DNA from: Nocardioides sp. cx-173
Lineage (GTDB): Bacteria; Actinomycetota; Actinomycetes; Propionibacteriales; Nocardioidaceae
Length of the DNA: 64,000 nt
Reading direction: 5' to 3'
NCBI RefSeq assembly: GCF_021117365.1
Contig: NZ_CP088262.1
Coordinates: 2,437,001-2,501,000 of the forward strand
Positions 26,661 through 38,269 of this stretch are shown piece by piece. Numbering within the stretch: position 1 is the stretch's first letter; every line of letters starts with the position of its first letter. The notes beneath the pieces are model-generated. The model was not told where the DNA came from, did not search any database, and was given only the letters and a program-made list of their open reading frames with translations. The position numbers and the translations under genes were made by a program.

Positions 26661-27554
26661 GGACCTCGCGATGCTCTCGCCGACGCGGGCGGCGGCGGCG
26701 GTCATGATGTCCAGGTTGCCGGCGTACGGCGGCAGGTAGTCGCCGGCGCCCTCCACCTCGACGAAGACGCTCACCTTGGTCTGGCCGCGGGTGGCCGGCG
26801 ACGGGTCGTCGATCTGCGGCTCCTGGAGAAGCCGGTAGCCGGGCACGTACTCCTGCACGGCGTTCTCCATCGCGAAGACGCTGGCGACGATCGCGTCGCG
26901 GTCGGCGTCGGGCGCGACGGCGCAGTAGATCGTGTCGCGCATGATCATCGGCGGCTCGGCCGGGTTGAGGATGATGATCGCCTTGCCGTGGGCGGCGCCG
27001 CCGATCGTCTCGACGCCGGCGGCGGTGGTGCGGGTGAACTCGTCGATGTTGGCGCGGGTGCCGGGCCCCGCCGACCTGCTCGAGACCGAGGCGACGATCT
27101 CGGCGTAGGACACCGCGGCCGCGCGGGAGACGGCCGCGACCATCGGGATGGTGGCCTGGCCGCCGCAGGTGATCATGTTGACGTTCATCGCTCCCAGGTG
27201 CTCCTCACCGTTGACCGGCGGGATGACCGCGGGGCCCACGGCGGCCGGGGTGAGGTCCACCGCGCGGATGCCGGCCTCCTCGTAGCGCGGGGCGTACTCG
27301 CGGTGCACGTAGGCGGAGGTCGCCTCGAAGATCAGGTCCGGCAGCTCGTCCTGCTTGAGCAGCCAGTCGACGCCCTCGTGGCTGGCCTCCAGCCCGTGCT
27401 CGGCGGCCAGGCGCAGGCCCTCGGAGACCGGGTCGACGCCGATCATCCAGCGCGGCTCGACGCTGCCCCCGTCCCGGGCGCTGCGCAGGAGCTTGTACAT
27501 CAGGTCGGTGCCGATGTTGCCCGGCCCGACGATCGCGGCGGTGCGCTTGGTCAT
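26649..27554 (-). CDS. hsaG: Acylating acetaldehyde/propanal dehydrogenase HsaG
   Basis: This 301-residue enzyme has the Rossmann start [19 protein letters not shown] and the nucleophile Cys in [17 protein letters not shown] (about residue 128). It oxidises the aldehyde made by HsaF to the acyl-CoA using NAD+ and CoA. The ATG at 27554 is chosen over a GTG at 27560 because GAGGAG sits 5 nt before the ATG but would overlap the GTG. It follows hsaE with a 2 bp gap. The C-terminal residues and stop lie in repeat-like DNA. Confidence 0.94.
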   Translation of the reverse strand: MTKRTAAIVGPGNIGTDLMYKLLRSARDGGSVEPRWMIGVDPVSEGLRLAAEHGLEASHEGVDWLLKQDELPDLIFEATSAYVHREYAPRYEEAGIRAVDLTPAAVGPAVIPPVNGEEHLGAMNVNMITCGGQATIPMVAAVSRAAAVSYAEIVASVSSRSAGPGTRANIDEFTRTTAAGVETIGGAAHGKAIIILNPAEPPMIMRDTIYCAVAPDADRDAIVASVFAMENAVQEYVPGYRLLQEPQIDDPSPATRGQTKVSVFVEVEGAGDYLPPYAGNLDIMTAAAARVGESIARSLGG

Positions 27555-27556
27555 GC

Positions 27557-28363
27557 TCACTCCTCGAACTGCACGCTGAGCGGCGCGAAGCCGCTGATGG
27601 TCGCCACGACCCGGTCCCCCGGGGCGAACGGCACGAACGGGCCCAGGGCCCCGGACAGGATCAGGTGGCCCGCCCGCAGCGGGTCGCCGAAGCGGTACGC
27701 CTGCACGGCGAGCCAGCGCAGCGCCTCCAGGGGGTCGCCCAGGCAGGCCGCGCCGGTGCCGGAGGAGCGCTCCTCCTCGTTGATGCTCAGCGACATCGCG
27801 ACCTCGCGGGGCTCGATCTCCTCGAGGCTGCGCCCGTCGCGGCCCACCACGAACAGGCCGCTGGAGGCGTTGTCGGCGACGGTGTCGGTGAAGCCGATGT
27901 CCCAGTCGGCGATCCGCGAGTCGACGATCTCCAGCGCGGGCAGCGCGACCCCCACGGCCGCGCGCACGAGGTCGAGGGTGATCTCGTCCTCGTGCTCGGG
28001 CGCGAGGTCCCGAGCGAGCTCGAAGGCCACCTCCCCCTCCACCCGCGGCTGCAGCAGGGTGCCCATCGAGACCGGGGCCCCGTCGGCACCGTGGCTGACG
28101 TCCATGTCGCTGAGCAGGTAGCCGAAGTCCGGCTGGTCGACGCCGAGCTGGCGCTGCACGGCCTCCGACGTGGCGCCGATCTTGCGCCCCACGACCCTCG
28201 CTCCGACCGCCAGGCGGGCACCGACCAGTCCCTGCTGCACGGCGTACGCCGCCGGGAGGTCGTCGGTGCCGATCAGGTCGCGCACCGGGGCGCACGGCAC
28301 GCGGGTCGCCTGGGCGTGCGCGAGCCGGTCCACGGCCGCCGCGATCGAGTCTCCGGAGGTCAC
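27557..28363 (-). CDS. hsaE: 2-hydroxypenta/hexadienoate hydratase HsaE
   Basis: This 268-residue protein of the fumarylacetoacetase-like hydratase family has [34 protein letters not shown] (metal-binding acidic residues) and the C-terminal [19 protein letters not shown]. It hydrates 2-hydroxyhexa-2,4-dienoate to 4-hydroxy-2-oxohexanoate, the substrate of HsaF. The start is GTG at 28363; upstream in-frame codons cross the operator region. It is first in the hsaE-hsaG-hsaF unit and divergent from kstD with a KstR-type operator between them. Confidence 0.93.
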   Translation of the reverse strand: MTSGDSIAAAVDRLAHAQATRVPCAPVRDLIGTDDLPAAYAVQQGLVGARLAVGARVVGRKIGATSEAVQRQLGVDQPDFGYLLSDMDVSHGADGAPVSMGTLLQPRVEGEVAFELARDLAPEHEDEITLDLVRAAVGVALPALEIVDSRIADWDIGFTDTVADNASSGLFVVGRDGRSLEEIEPREVAMSLSINEEERSSGTGAACLGDPLEALRWLAVQAYRFGDPLRAGHLILSGALGPFVPFAPGDRVVATISGFAPLSVQFEE

Positions 28364-28373
28364 GGCACCAGAG

Positions 28374-28387
28374 TAGAACCTGTTACA
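28374..28387. promoter_or_regulatory. KstR-type operator between hsaE and kstD
   Basis: The sequence TAGAACCTGTTACA matches the KstR palindrome TAGAAC-NN-GTTCTA at 10 of the 12 specified bases. It lies 11 bp from the hsaE GTG and 11 bp from the kstD ATG, in the 34 bp between the two genes, so both divergent transcripts could be controlled by one bound dimer pair. Confidence 0.8.
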
Positions 28388-28397
28388 GTTTCGCGCC

Positions 28398-30119
28398 ATG
28401 AGCACCCCCCTGCCCCCCGAGGTGGACGTCGTGGTCGTCGGCGCCGGCGGGGCCGGCATGACCGCCGCGCTGGCCGCCACGAAGCGCGGGCTGGAGACGG
28501 TGCTGGTCGAGCGGAGCGCCTACTTCGGCGGCTCGACCGCGCGTAGCGGCGGCGGGGTGTGGATGCCGGGCAACTACGCCCTCCGGCAGGCGGGCCAGGC
28601 GGACCCGCTCGAGGAGTCCAAGCGCTACCTCGACTGGATCGTGGGCGACGTGGTGCCGAAGGTCCGCCGCGACACCTACGTCGACCGCGGAGCCGAGGTC
28701 CTCGACTTCGTGCGCGAGCACACTCCCCTGCGCTTCACCTGGGTGCCCGGCTACTCCGACTACCACCCCGAAGCGCCCGGCGGCCGGGCCGAGGGCCGCA
28801 GCTGCGAGCCGGTGCCGCTGGACGCGCGCGTCCTCGGCGAGGAGCTGCGGCGGCTGCACCCGCAGTACACCAAGGCGCCGGCCAACATGATCGTCACGCA
28901 GGCCGACTTCCGGAAGATCAGCCTCGGGATGCGCACGCTCCGCGGGCCGATGACGATGGTCAAGGTCCTGCTCAACCGGATCCTCAGCGGCCTGCGCGGG
29001 CGCCGGATGTACGCGATGGGCAACGCGATCGCGATCGGTCTGCGACAGGGGCTCATCGACGCCGGGGTGCCGCTCCACTACGAGACCGACCTGACCGAGC
29101 TGGTGCTCGAGGACGGCCGCGTCGTGGGTGTCCGCGTGACGCAGGGCGGTCGGGAAAGTGTCGTACGGGCACGGCGCGGGGTGATCCTCGGCAGCGGCGG
29201 CTTCGAGCGCAACCTGGAGATGCGCGAGAGGTACCAGCCGCGGCCCACCTCGGTCGAGTGGACGACCGGCTCGGAGTTCAACACCGGGGGCGGCATCGTC
29301 GCCGGCATCGCCGCCGGCGCGGACACCGACCTGCTCGACGACGCGTGGTGGGGGCCGACGATCCCGCTGCCCGGGCGGCCGTGGTTCTGCCTGGCCGAGC
29401 GCAACCTCCCGGGCTCGATCATCGTCAACCAGGCCGGCGAGCGGTTCATGAACGAGGCGCTGCCCTACGTCGAGGCCGTCCACGAGATGTACGCCGGCGA
29501 GGCCACCGGCGTGGGCCACGTCCCGAGCTGGATGGTGATCGACCAGCGCTACCGCAACCGCTACGTCTTCGCCGGCCTGATGCCGCGACAGCCGTTCCCC
29601 GGGCGCTGGTACAAGGACGGCGTGATCCGCACGGCCGACTCCCTTGCGGCGTTGGCCGCCGAGATCGAGGTGCCGGCCGCAGCACTGACCGCGACCGTCG
29701 AGCGCTTCAACCGCTTCGCCCGATCGGGCACCGACGAGGACTTCCACCGCGGCGAGTCGGCCTACGACAAGTACTACTCCGACCCCACGGTCAAGCCGAA
29801 CCCGTCGCTGCACACGATCGACCAGGGGCCGTTCCACGCCGTCAAGATCGTGCCCGGCGACCTGGGCACGAAGGGCGGCCTGGTCACCGACGAGCGGGCG
29901 CGGGTGCTGCGCGCCGACGGCTCGGCGATCCCCGGCCTCTACGCCGCCGGCAACGTGTCGTCCGCGGTCATGGGCCGCACCTACGCCGGGCCGGGCGCCA
30001 CCATCGGGCCCGCGATGGCGTTCGGCTACCTGGCCGCCCAGGACCTCGCGTCGACGCCGGTGGTCGAGGAGGACGGGCAGCAACCGGCGCGAGACCCCGG
30101 AGCCAAGGAGACCGCCTGA
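28398..30119 (+). CDS. kstD: 3-ketosteroid delta1-dehydrogenase KstD
   Basis: This 573-residue FAD flavoprotein has the dinucleotide motif VVVVGAGGAGMTAALAA (GxGxxG at 15-20) and the SARSGGGVW-type substrate segment (STARSGGGVWMPGN). The C-terminal signature YAAGNVSSAVMGRTYAGPGATIGPAM contains the tyrosine and glycine used in catalysis. It removes 1-alpha and 2-beta hydrogens from 3-ketosteroids such as androstenedione to form the delta1 bond, the step before ring A/B opening. Divergent from hsaE under a KstR-type site. The TGA overlaps the ATG of the next gene by 1 bp, so they are coupled. Confidence 0.95.
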   Translation: MSTPLPPEVDVVVVGAGGAGMTAALAATKRGLETVLVERSAYFGGSTARSGGGVWMPGNYALRQAGQADPLEESKRYLDWIVGDVVPKVRRDTYVDRGAEVLDFVREHTPLRFTWVPGYSDYHPEAPGGRAEGRSCEPVPLDARVLGEELRRLHPQYTKAPANMIVTQADFRKISLGMRTLRGPMTMVKVLLNRILSGLRGRRMYAMGNAIAIGLRQGLIDAGVPLHYETDLTELVLEDGRVVGVRVTQGGRESVVRARRGVILGSGGFERNLEMRERYQPRPTSVEWTTGSEFNTGGGIVAGIAAGADTDLLDDAWWGPTIPLPGRPWFCLAERNLPGSIIVNQAGERFMNEALPYVEAVHEMYAGEATGVGHVPSWMVIDQRYRNRYVFAGLMPRQPFPGRWYKDGVIRTADSLAALAAEIEVPAAALTATVERFNRFARSGTDEDFHRGESAYDKYYSDPTVKPNPSLHTIDQGPFHAVKIVPGDLGTKGGLVTDERARVLRADGSAIPGLYAAGNVSSAVMGRTYAGPGATIGPAMAFGYLAAQDLASTPVVEEDGQQPARDPGAKETA

Positions 30120-30967
30120 TGCCCATCGACGCCTCCGTCGCGATCGGCGCAGACCTGGGCTCGCGTGAGTTCGCCTGGACCGAGAGCGACGTGCTGCTCT
30201 ACCACCTGGCCATCGGCGCGACCGACCTGTCCTACACGCTCGAGACCGCCGGGCTGCAGGTGCTGCCGTCCTTCGGCGTGGTGGCGCCGACGTTCCACGA
30301 CACCGACCCGCCGCCGCTCGACCTGCCCGGCTGCGACCTCGACCTGGCCCAGGTCGTCCACGGGTCGCAGTCCATCTCGACGGCAGGACCGCTCCCGACC
30401 TCCGGGTCCGCCACCGTCTCGACGCGGATCAGCGACGTCTGGGACAAGGGCACGGCCGCGGTCATCTGGCAGGAGGGCGTGGCGACCTCGCCGTCCGGCC
30501 AGGAGCTGTGGACCACCCGCTCCTCGATCTTCGTCAAGGGCGAGGGCGGCTGGGGCGGGCACCGAGGCACGTCGGAGAAGGTGGCACCGCCCGATCGGGC
30601 GCCCGAGGTGGACGCGACGTACGACGTGACGGCGCAGCAGGCCCTGCTGTACCGCCTGTGCGGAGACCGCAACCCCCTGCACGCGGACCCCGAGTTCGCC
30701 GCCGGCGCCGGCTTCCCCGCCCCCATCCTGCACGGCCTCTGCTCCTACGGCATCGTCCTGCGCGAGCTCACCGACCGACTGCTCGGCGGGGACGCCGCCG
30801 CGGTGTCCGGCTTCGCTGGCCGCTTCGCGGGCGTCGTCTTCCCCGGCGAGACGATCCGGGTGCGGGGCTGGCGCGACGGCGGACGCATCGTGGCCTCGGC
30901 CAGCATCGCCGGTGGCGAGCGCGACGGCGCGCCGGTCCTGGCCGACGTGGTGCTGGCGCCGGCGTGA
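30119..30967 (+). CDS. hsd4B: MaoC-type enoyl-CoA hydratase / 17-beta-HSD4-like (Hsd4B)
   Basis: This 282-residue double hot-dog protein has the hydratase-2 motif (LLYRLCGDRNPLHADP, with catalytic Asp and His) followed by GFPAPILHGLCSYG. It resembles Rv3538/Hsd4B, which stands next to kstD in mycobacteria. A likely role is hydration of an enoyl-CoA intermediate in side-chain beta-oxidation. The ATG overlaps the kstD stop (TGATG). The exact substrate is not set by sequence. Confidence 0.87.
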   Translation: MPIDASVAIGADLGSREFAWTESDVLLYHLAIGATDLSYTLETAGLQVLPSFGVVAPTFHDTDPPPLDLPGCDLDLAQVVHGSQSISTAGPLPTSGSATVSTRISDVWDKGTAAVIWQEGVATSPSGQELWTTRSSIFVKGEGGWGGHRGTSEKVAPPDRAPEVDATYDVTAQQALLYRLCGDRNPLHADPEFAAGAGFPAPILHGLCSYGIVLRELTDRLLGGDAAAVSGFAGRFAGVVFPGETIRVRGWRDGGRIVASASIAGGERDGAPVLADVVLAPA

Positions 30968-31010
30968 CGGCGCCCCGTTCTCGGCGGCTGCTGGGTTCGC
31001 CGAGCGTGCG

Positions 31011-32225
31011 TCAGGCCGGCTTGGTCGCCAGCAGGTAGAACCGCTCGGTGATCTCGCCGCGCCAGGCGAGCGGACCGCGCAGGTACCACTCCAGGTCGAC
31101 GAGCCCGGCGGCCTCGACGGCGGAGCGCACGTGCGCGGGGTCGTGCATGACGAAGTCCAGCGACACCTCGACGTCCAGCCACGAGTCCAGGTGCCGTACG
31201 GCGGGTCCCGCCTGCATCGCCAGCATGAGCCGCCCGCCGGGGCGCATCGGCCGCGCCAGCGCACCGACGGCCTCGGTGAGCTCCGATGGGGCCAGGTGGA
31301 TCAGGGAGTACCACGCGAGCACCGCGCCCCAGCCGTCGCCGGTGGCGGGCCGCATCAGCCGCCTCAGGTCACCCACGTCGTAGCGCCCCTCGGGGTAGCG
31401 GCGCCGGGCCTGCTCCACCATCTCGGGGGTGAGGTCGAGCCCCCACGCCTCCACTCCGGCGTCGGCGAGGTACGCCGTCACGTCTCCCGGCCCGCAGCCC
31501 ACCTCGACCACGGGCTGGTCCCCTGCCTCACTGGCCACCCGATCGAGCAGCCATCGCTCGAACGGCAGTCGGGCGAGGTCGTCGCTCAGCTGCTCGGCGT
31601 AGGTCTCGGCCAGGGCGGCGTAGCTCGTCCGCACGCGCTGGTCGCGCGCCTCGCCGCCCTCGGCGAGCACGACGTCGAGGTCGGCGGTCGCCGCGGCCGA
31701 CGGAGCCGTCGAGCCGGCTTCGACCGGTCCGAGCAGGTGGACCCAGCGGTTGTCGTGCTGGCCGGGGCGCCGTTCGAGCTCGCGCACCAGGGGGGTGGGC
31801 CGGGCGGCCATCCGGCGCAGGGTCTCCTCGACGGCCTCGCGGTCGGCGAAGGCGTGCAGCCGCTCCGTGCGCGAGCGCAGCTCCCCGGGCGCCTGCCGCC
31901 CGCGCAGCAGCAGCACCGTGACCAGCGCGCGCTCGGCGTCGGTCAGGGACAGCGTCTCGGCGAGCGTCTCGTGGTACTTCAGGGTCCGGCGCCCGGTCGG
32001 GGCCCAGACGATCCGCACCAGACCACGGTCCTTGAGCTCGCGTGCGACGCGCTCGACCGTGGCCTCGTCGTAGTCGGTGATCGGGTCGCGGCTGCTCGTC
32101 TGGTTGCAGGCCGTGCGCAGCGCGTTGAGGGAGAGCGGGTACGACGCCGGGACGGTCCGCTCCTTCTCGAGCAGGGCGCCGAGGATCCGCTGCTCGGTGG
32201 GGTCCAGGTCGGGTAGCTCGGACAT
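31011..32225 (-). CDS. DUF480 (winged-helix) - SAM methyltransferase fusion protein, copy 1
   Basis: This 404-residue protein has an N-terminal DUF480 region with tandem winged helices (LDPTEQRILGALLEKERTVP, then CNQTSSRDPITDYDEATVER, about 1-170). A class I methyltransferase follows from about 195, with SAM motif VVEVGCGPGDVTAYLADAG and the post-I acidic residue in LDLTPEMVEQARRRYP. DUF480 proteins such as YceH are usually stand-alone; here the domain is joined to a methyltransferase of unknown substrate. A second, closely related gene lies 128 bp upstream in the same direction. A DNA-binding or regulatory role for the DUF480 part is an inference. Confidence 0.85.
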   Translation of the reverse strand: MSELPDLDPTEQRILGALLEKERTVPASYPLSLNALRTACNQTSSRDPITDYDEATVERVARELKDRGLVRIVWAPTGRRTLKYHETLAETLSLTDAERALVTVLLLRGRQAPGELRSRTERLHAFADREAVEETLRRMAARPTPLVRELERRPGQHDNRWVHLLGPVEAGSTAPSAAATADLDVVLAEGGEARDQRVRTSYAALAETYAEQLSDDLARLPFERWLLDRVASEAGDQPVVEVGCGPGDVTAYLADAGVEAWGLDLTPEMVEQARRRYPEGRYDVGDLRRLMRPATGDGWGAVLAWYSLIHLAPSELTEAVGALARPMRPGGRLMLAMQAGPAVRHLDSWLDVEVSLDFVMHDPAHVRSAVEAAGLVDLEWYLRGPLAWRGEITERFYLLATKPA

Positions 32226-32353
32226 GTGCCGACACTAGCCACGGGCCGCGACCTCAGCGCCGCATGACCAGCCCTGCCGGCGGACGAGCCCGGCCGGGCG
32301 CCAGCGCCCTCGCGTCCCGCACGATCGCGGGGCGGCTGCCTCGGTGCGGGCGG

Positions 32354-33580
32354 TCAGTCGGGCTTGCGGGCGATCACATAGAGCCGCTCGGACGTCTCGC
32401 CCCGCCAGGTGAGCGGTCCGCAGTGGTACCACTCGACGTCGACCAGGCCCGCGGCCTCCACGACCGACCTGACCTGCTCGGGCCCGTGGAAGACGAAGTC
32501 GAGCGAGACGTCGAGGTCGAACCACGAGTCGACGCGCGTAACCGCCGCCGCGCCCGCGTGCAGGGCGAGCACCAGCCAGCCGCCGGGCCGGATCGGACGC
32601 ACCAGCGCCGCGACCGCGTCGGGCAGCTCGGAGGGGGCGAGGTGGATGAGGGAGTACCACGCGAGGACGGCGCCCCAGCCGTCGCTGGCCGTGGGGCGCA
32701 TCAGCCGGCGCAGGTCGCCCACCTCGTAGCTCCCTCCCGGGTGCCGGCGGCGCGCCTCCTCCACCATCTCGGGCGTGAGGTCGAGCCCGGTCGCGTGCGC
32801 GCCCGCGGCCGCGAGGTACGCCGTGACGTGGCCGGGCCCGCAACCGACCTCGACCACCGGCTGCTCCCCGGCGTGCGCGGCGACCCGGTCGAGCAGCCAG
32901 CGCTCGAACGGCAGCCCGGTGAGCTCGTCACCCAGCCGGTCGGCGTACGTCGTGGCCACGGTGCCGTAGGCCGCCCGCACCCGGTCGTCGCGGACCTCGC
33001 GGCCCTCGGCGATCACGCTCTCGAGGTCGACCGCCGGCTCGCCGGCACCAGCCGCGGCGGACCCGGCGCCCTCGTCGACCGGTCCGAGCAGGTGCACCCA
33101 CCGGTGGTCGTGCTGCCCGGCTCGACGCGGCAGCCGGCGCACCAACGGGGTCGGGCGCTGCGCCATCCGCTGCAGCTCCGCCTCGACCGACTCCCGGTCG
33201 GGGAAGTGGTGCAGGCGCTCGGTGCGCGAGCGCAGCTCCCCGGGCGCCTGCGGGCCGCGCAGCAGCAGGCCCGTGATCAGCGCCCGCTCGGCCTCGGTGA
33301 GCGAGAGCTCCTCGGCCAGCGTCTCGTGGTACTTCAGGGTCCGGCGCCCGGTCGCCGCCCAGACGATCCGCACCAGCCCGCGGTCCTTGAGCTCACGTGC
33401 CACCCGCTCCACCGTGGCCTCGTCGTAGTCGGCGACGGGCTCGCGGCTGCTGGTCTGGTTGCAGGCGGTGCGCAGCGCGTGGAGCGAGAGCGGGTAGGAC
33501 CCGGGGACGGTCCGCTCCTTCTCCAGCAGGCTGCCGAGGATGCGCTGCTCGATCGGGTCCAGGACGGGCAGGTCGGCCAT
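32354..33580 (-). CDS. DUF480 (winged-helix) - SAM methyltransferase fusion protein, copy 2
   Basis: This 408-residue paralogue of the gene downstream has LDPIEQRILGSLLEKERTVP and CNQTSSREPVADYDEATVER in the DUF480 part, and VVEVGCGPGHVTAYLAAAG in the methyltransferase. Identity is high across almost the whole length, including LKDRGLVRIVWA and GWGAVLAWYSLIHLAPSEL, so this is a recent tandem duplication. The ATG at 33580 matches the start of copy 1; upstream in-frame sequence belongs to the hrpB 3' region. The linker between domains (around 175-195) is the main difference. Confidence 0.85.
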   Translation of the reverse strand: MADLPVLDPIEQRILGSLLEKERTVPGSYPLSLHALRTACNQTSSREPVADYDEATVERVARELKDRGLVRIVWAATGRRTLKYHETLAEELSLTEAERALITGLLLRGPQAPGELRSRTERLHHFPDRESVEAELQRMAQRPTPLVRRLPRRAGQHDHRWVHLLGPVDEGAGSAAAGAGEPAVDLESVIAEGREVRDDRVRAAYGTVATTYADRLGDELTGLPFERWLLDRVAAHAGEQPVVEVGCGPGHVTAYLAAAGAHATGLDLTPEMVEEARRRHPGGSYEVGDLRRLMRPTASDGWGAVLAWYSLIHLAPSELPDAVAALVRPIRPGGWLVLALHAGAAAVTRVDSWFDLDVSLDFVFHGPEQVRSVVEAAGLVDVEWYHCGPLTWRGETSERLYVIARKPD

Positions 33581-33639
33581 GCTCCAGACCTTAGGCGCCG
33601 GGCCCAGGCCGACTCTGGCGCCCCTTCTCTCGGGGAGGA

Positions 33640-36138
<2,499 letters not shown>

Positions 36139-36223
36139 CCTGCCACGTCGGCCGTCCGCCGCTCGCAGCGCGCCAGCCGGCTCGGCGGCCGTTCCGAGCT
36201 GGTCTCATCTGTACCAGTGGCCC

Positions 36224-36315
36224 CGAGATTCACCGGGCACCCGGTGAATCTCATGCCTCCCGTACGAAGCTTCGTCAGGAAGGCGTGAGTTTCACCGGGC
36301 ACCCGGTGAAACTCA
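36224..36315. repeat. Palindromic array, solo copy 1 (no gene inside)
   Basis: Hairpin 1 is at 36224-36253 (GAGATTCACCGGG / CCCGGTGAATCTC, perfect). After 9 nt comes a palindrome (14 nt window 36263-36276 containing ACGAAGCTTCGT), then 7 nt, then hairpin 2 at 36286-36315 (TGAGTTTCACCGGG / CCCGGTGAAACTCA, perfect). The spacing is the same as in the arrays at 6227, 8736 and 41973 although the middle palindrome has a different sequence. It lies between hrpB and ltp2, both on the minus strand, and may terminate hrpB-directed read-through. Confidence 0.85.
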
Positions 36316-36336
36316 CCGCCCGCGAACACAGCAGCC

Positions 36337-37500
36337 TCACGCCGAGAGGATCAACCCGCTCGTCGGCACGCCGGTGCCGGCGGTGACCAGGACGTGCGAC
36401 GCGTCGACCGGGTTGACCGACGTGCCGCGGATCTGGCGCACGGCCTCGGCGATCCCGTTCATGCCGTGGATGTAGGCCTCGCCGAGCTGACCGCCGTGGG
36501 TGTTGAGCGGCAGCCGGCCCCCGACCTCGATGGCGCCGTCGGCGATGAAGCCGGGCGCCTCGCCGCGGCCGCAGAAGCCCAGCTCCTCCAGCTGCATCAG
36601 CACGTACGGCGTGAAGTGGTCGTAGAGGATCGCCATCGGCATGTCGGCGGGAGTGAGCCCGGACTGGCGCCACAGCTCGCGGCCGACGACGCCCATCTCG
36701 GGGATCCCGATGTCGTCGCGGTAGTAGGAGGTCATCACGAACTGGTCGCGCCCGCTCCCCTGCGCCGCCGCCGCGATCACGGCGGGGCGCTGGGCCAGGT
36801 CCCGGGCCCGCTCGGCGGACACCACGACGAGCGCAACCGCCCCGTCGCTCTCCTGGCAGCAGTCGAGCAGGTGCAGCGGGTCGACGATCATCCGCGAGGC
36901 CTGGTGGTCCTCGAGCGTGATCGGCCGGCCGTAGAAGAACGCGTCGGGGTTGTTCGCGGCGTGACGACGGTCCGCCACGGCGACGACGCCGAAGTCGCGT
37001 GAGGTCGCGCCGTACTCGTGCAGGTAGCGGCGTGCCTGCATCGCCACCGTCGCCGCCGGCGTGCCGAGGCCCATCGGGTACGTCCAGGCGTTGTCGAGGC
37101 CGTTGGTGTTGACCTGGGTCGCGGCGGCCACCGAGAACTGGCCGAACCGGCTCTCCGAGCGCTCGTTGAAGCCGCGGTAGCAGACGACCACGTCGGCCAC
37201 GCCGGTCGCGACGGCCATGGCGGCCTGCTGGACGGTCGCACACGCCGCGCCACCGCCGTAGTTGATCCGGCTGAAGAAGCGCAGCTCCTCGATCCCGAGC
37301 TCTCGCGCGACGGCGATCTCCGAGGAGGTGTCCATGGTGAACGTCGTCAGCCCGTCGACGTCGGCCGGAGTCAGCCCGCAGTCGGCCAGCGCGTGCTGCA
37401 CGGCCTCGACCGAGAGCTGCAGCTCCGAGCGGCCCGATGCCTTGGAGAACTCGGTGGCCCCGATGCCGGCGATCGCCGCCTTGCCCGACAGGCCGCTCAC
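36337..37500 (-). CDS. ltp2: Steroid side-chain aldolase Ltp2 (thiolase fold)
   Basis: This 387-residue thiolase-superfamily protein matches Ltp2/Rv3540c in length and features: AIAGIGATEFSKASGRSELQL, INYGGGAACATVQQAAM (in place of the classical thiolase nucleophile region) and the C-terminal NTHGGQLGEAYIHGMNGI. Ltp2 carries out a retro-aldol cleavage of the 17-hydroxy side-chain CoA ester, giving the C17-ketosteroid and propionyl-CoA, in complex with the DUF35 domain of ChsH2. GTG start in a 4 bp overlap with chsH1. It is last in the operon chsE1E2-chsH2-DUF35-chsH1-ltp2, the order of Rv3544c-Rv3540c. Confidence 0.92.
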   Translation of the reverse strand: MSGLSGKAAIAGIGATEFSKASGRSELQLSVEAVQHALADCGLTPADVDGLTTFTMDTSSEIAVARELGIEELRFFSRINYGGGAACATVQQAAMAVATGVADVVVCYRGFNERSESRFGQFSVAAATQVNTNGLDNAWTYPMGLGTPAATVAMQARRYLHEYGATSRDFGVVAVADRRHAANNPDAFFYGRPITLEDHQASRMIVDPLHLLDCCQESDGAVALVVVSAERARDLAQRPAVIAAAAQGSGRDQFVMTSYYRDDIGIPEMGVVGRELWRQSGLTPADMPMAILYDHFTPYVLMQLEELGFCGRGEAPGFIADGAIEVGGRLPLNTHGGQLGEAYIHGMNGIAEAVRQIRGTSVNPVDASHVLVTAGTGVPTSGLILSA

Positions 37501-37883
37501 GCCAGCACCCGCACGGTGCCGGTGACGTGGTCGCCCAGGGACACCGCGCCGACCACCGCGATGGTGGCGACGCCGTCCTCGACCGACTCCACGCGACCGC
37601 GGAAGGTGAGCGTGTCGTAGGGGTACGCCGGCGCCCCGAGCCGGATCGCGATGCCCTTGAGCTCCGCGTCGTGCCCGAGCCAGTCGACGACGTACCTCTC
37701 GACCAGTGCGTTGCTGGTGAGGATGTTCATAAAGATGTCCTGCGAGCCGGCCGCCTGCGCGATGTCGCGGTCGTGGTGGACGTCCTGCCAGTCGCGGGTG
37801 GCGATCGCGGTGCTCACGATGGTGGTCGGCGTCAGCGGCAGGCTCCACGCGGGGATCGCGTCACCCACCGTCAGCGCCCTCAT
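37497..37883 (-). CDS. chsH1: MaoC-like enoyl-CoA hydratase subunit ChsH1
   Basis: This 128-residue single hot-dog domain has the hydratase-2 catalytic motif TRDWQDVHHDRDIAQ (Asp31, His36) and GSQDIFMNILTSNALVERY. ChsH1 pairs with ChsH2 in the heterotetramer that hydrates the C17 side-chain enoyl-CoA. Length and motifs equal Rv3541c. The ATG at 37883 overlaps the DUF35 gene's stop by 4 bp, and its own stop overlaps the ltp2 GTG by 4 bp. Confidence 0.92.
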   Translation of the reverse strand: MRALTVGDAIPAWSLPLTPTTIVSTAIATRDWQDVHHDRDIAQAAGSQDIFMNILTSNALVERYVVDWLGHDAELKGIAIRLGAPAYPYDTLTFRGRVESVEDGVATIAVVGAVSLGDHVTGTVRVLA

Positions 37884-38269
37884 GCCCTCCTCCACACCGG
37901 CAGCGTCAGCTCGTCGTCGACGCGGTCGAAGCCCACGCGCAGCCGCATCCCGATCTCCATCTCCTCGGGGGGTACGTCGGCGACCTCGCCGACCATGCGC
38001 ACGCCCTCGTCCAGGTCGACCAGGGCGATCACGATCGGCAGCTCCTTGCCGGGGACCGGTGGGTGCCGGTGGACGACGTAGGAGAACACGGTGCCGGTGC
38101 CGGACGCGACGACGTGGCCGCGGTCGAGCGCGCCGCAGTCGGGGCATGCGGGGCCGGGCGGGAAGCGCAGGGCCCCGCAGGCGTTGCAGGTCTGGACGCG
38201 CAGCTCGCCGGCGGCGGTGCCGTCCCAGAAGAACTGCGAGTCGCGGCCGACCATGGGGCGCACGGTCAC
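37880..38269 (-). CDS. Stand-alone DUF35 (OB-fold, zinc ribbon) protein, counterpart of the ChsH2 C-terminal domain
   Basis: This 129-residue protein has a rubredoxin-like zinc ribbon with cysteines at 28, 31, 42 and 45 (CNACGALRFPPGPACPDC), followed by an OB fold (GTGTVFSYVVHRHPPVPG, IALVDLDEGVRMVGEV). In M. tuberculosis this domain is fused to the C-terminus of ChsH2 (311 residues), where it binds Ltp2 to form the active aldolase. Here it is a separate gene, translated by 4 bp overlaps with the ChsH2-type gene before it and chsH1 after it. The GTG start at 38269 is within the upstream stop. Confidence 0.88.
   Translation of the reverse strand: MTVRPMVGRDSQFFWDGTAAGELRVQTCNACGALRFPPGPACPDCGALDRGHVVASGTGTVFSYVVHRHPPVPGKELPIVIALVDLDEGVRMVGEVADVPPEEMEIGMRLRVGFDRVDDELTLPVWRRA

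Noticed and set aside
27558..27560. GTG at 27560 as the hsaG start (4 bp overlap with hsaE)
   Set aside because: The ribosome-binding GAGGAG would overlap this GTG, whereas it is well spaced from the ATG at 27554.
26649..28295. A single 548-residue fusion of hsaE and hsaG
   Set aside because: The upstream part of this open frame is a shadow of hsaE in another frame; hsaG has its own ATG with GAGGAG 5 nt before it.
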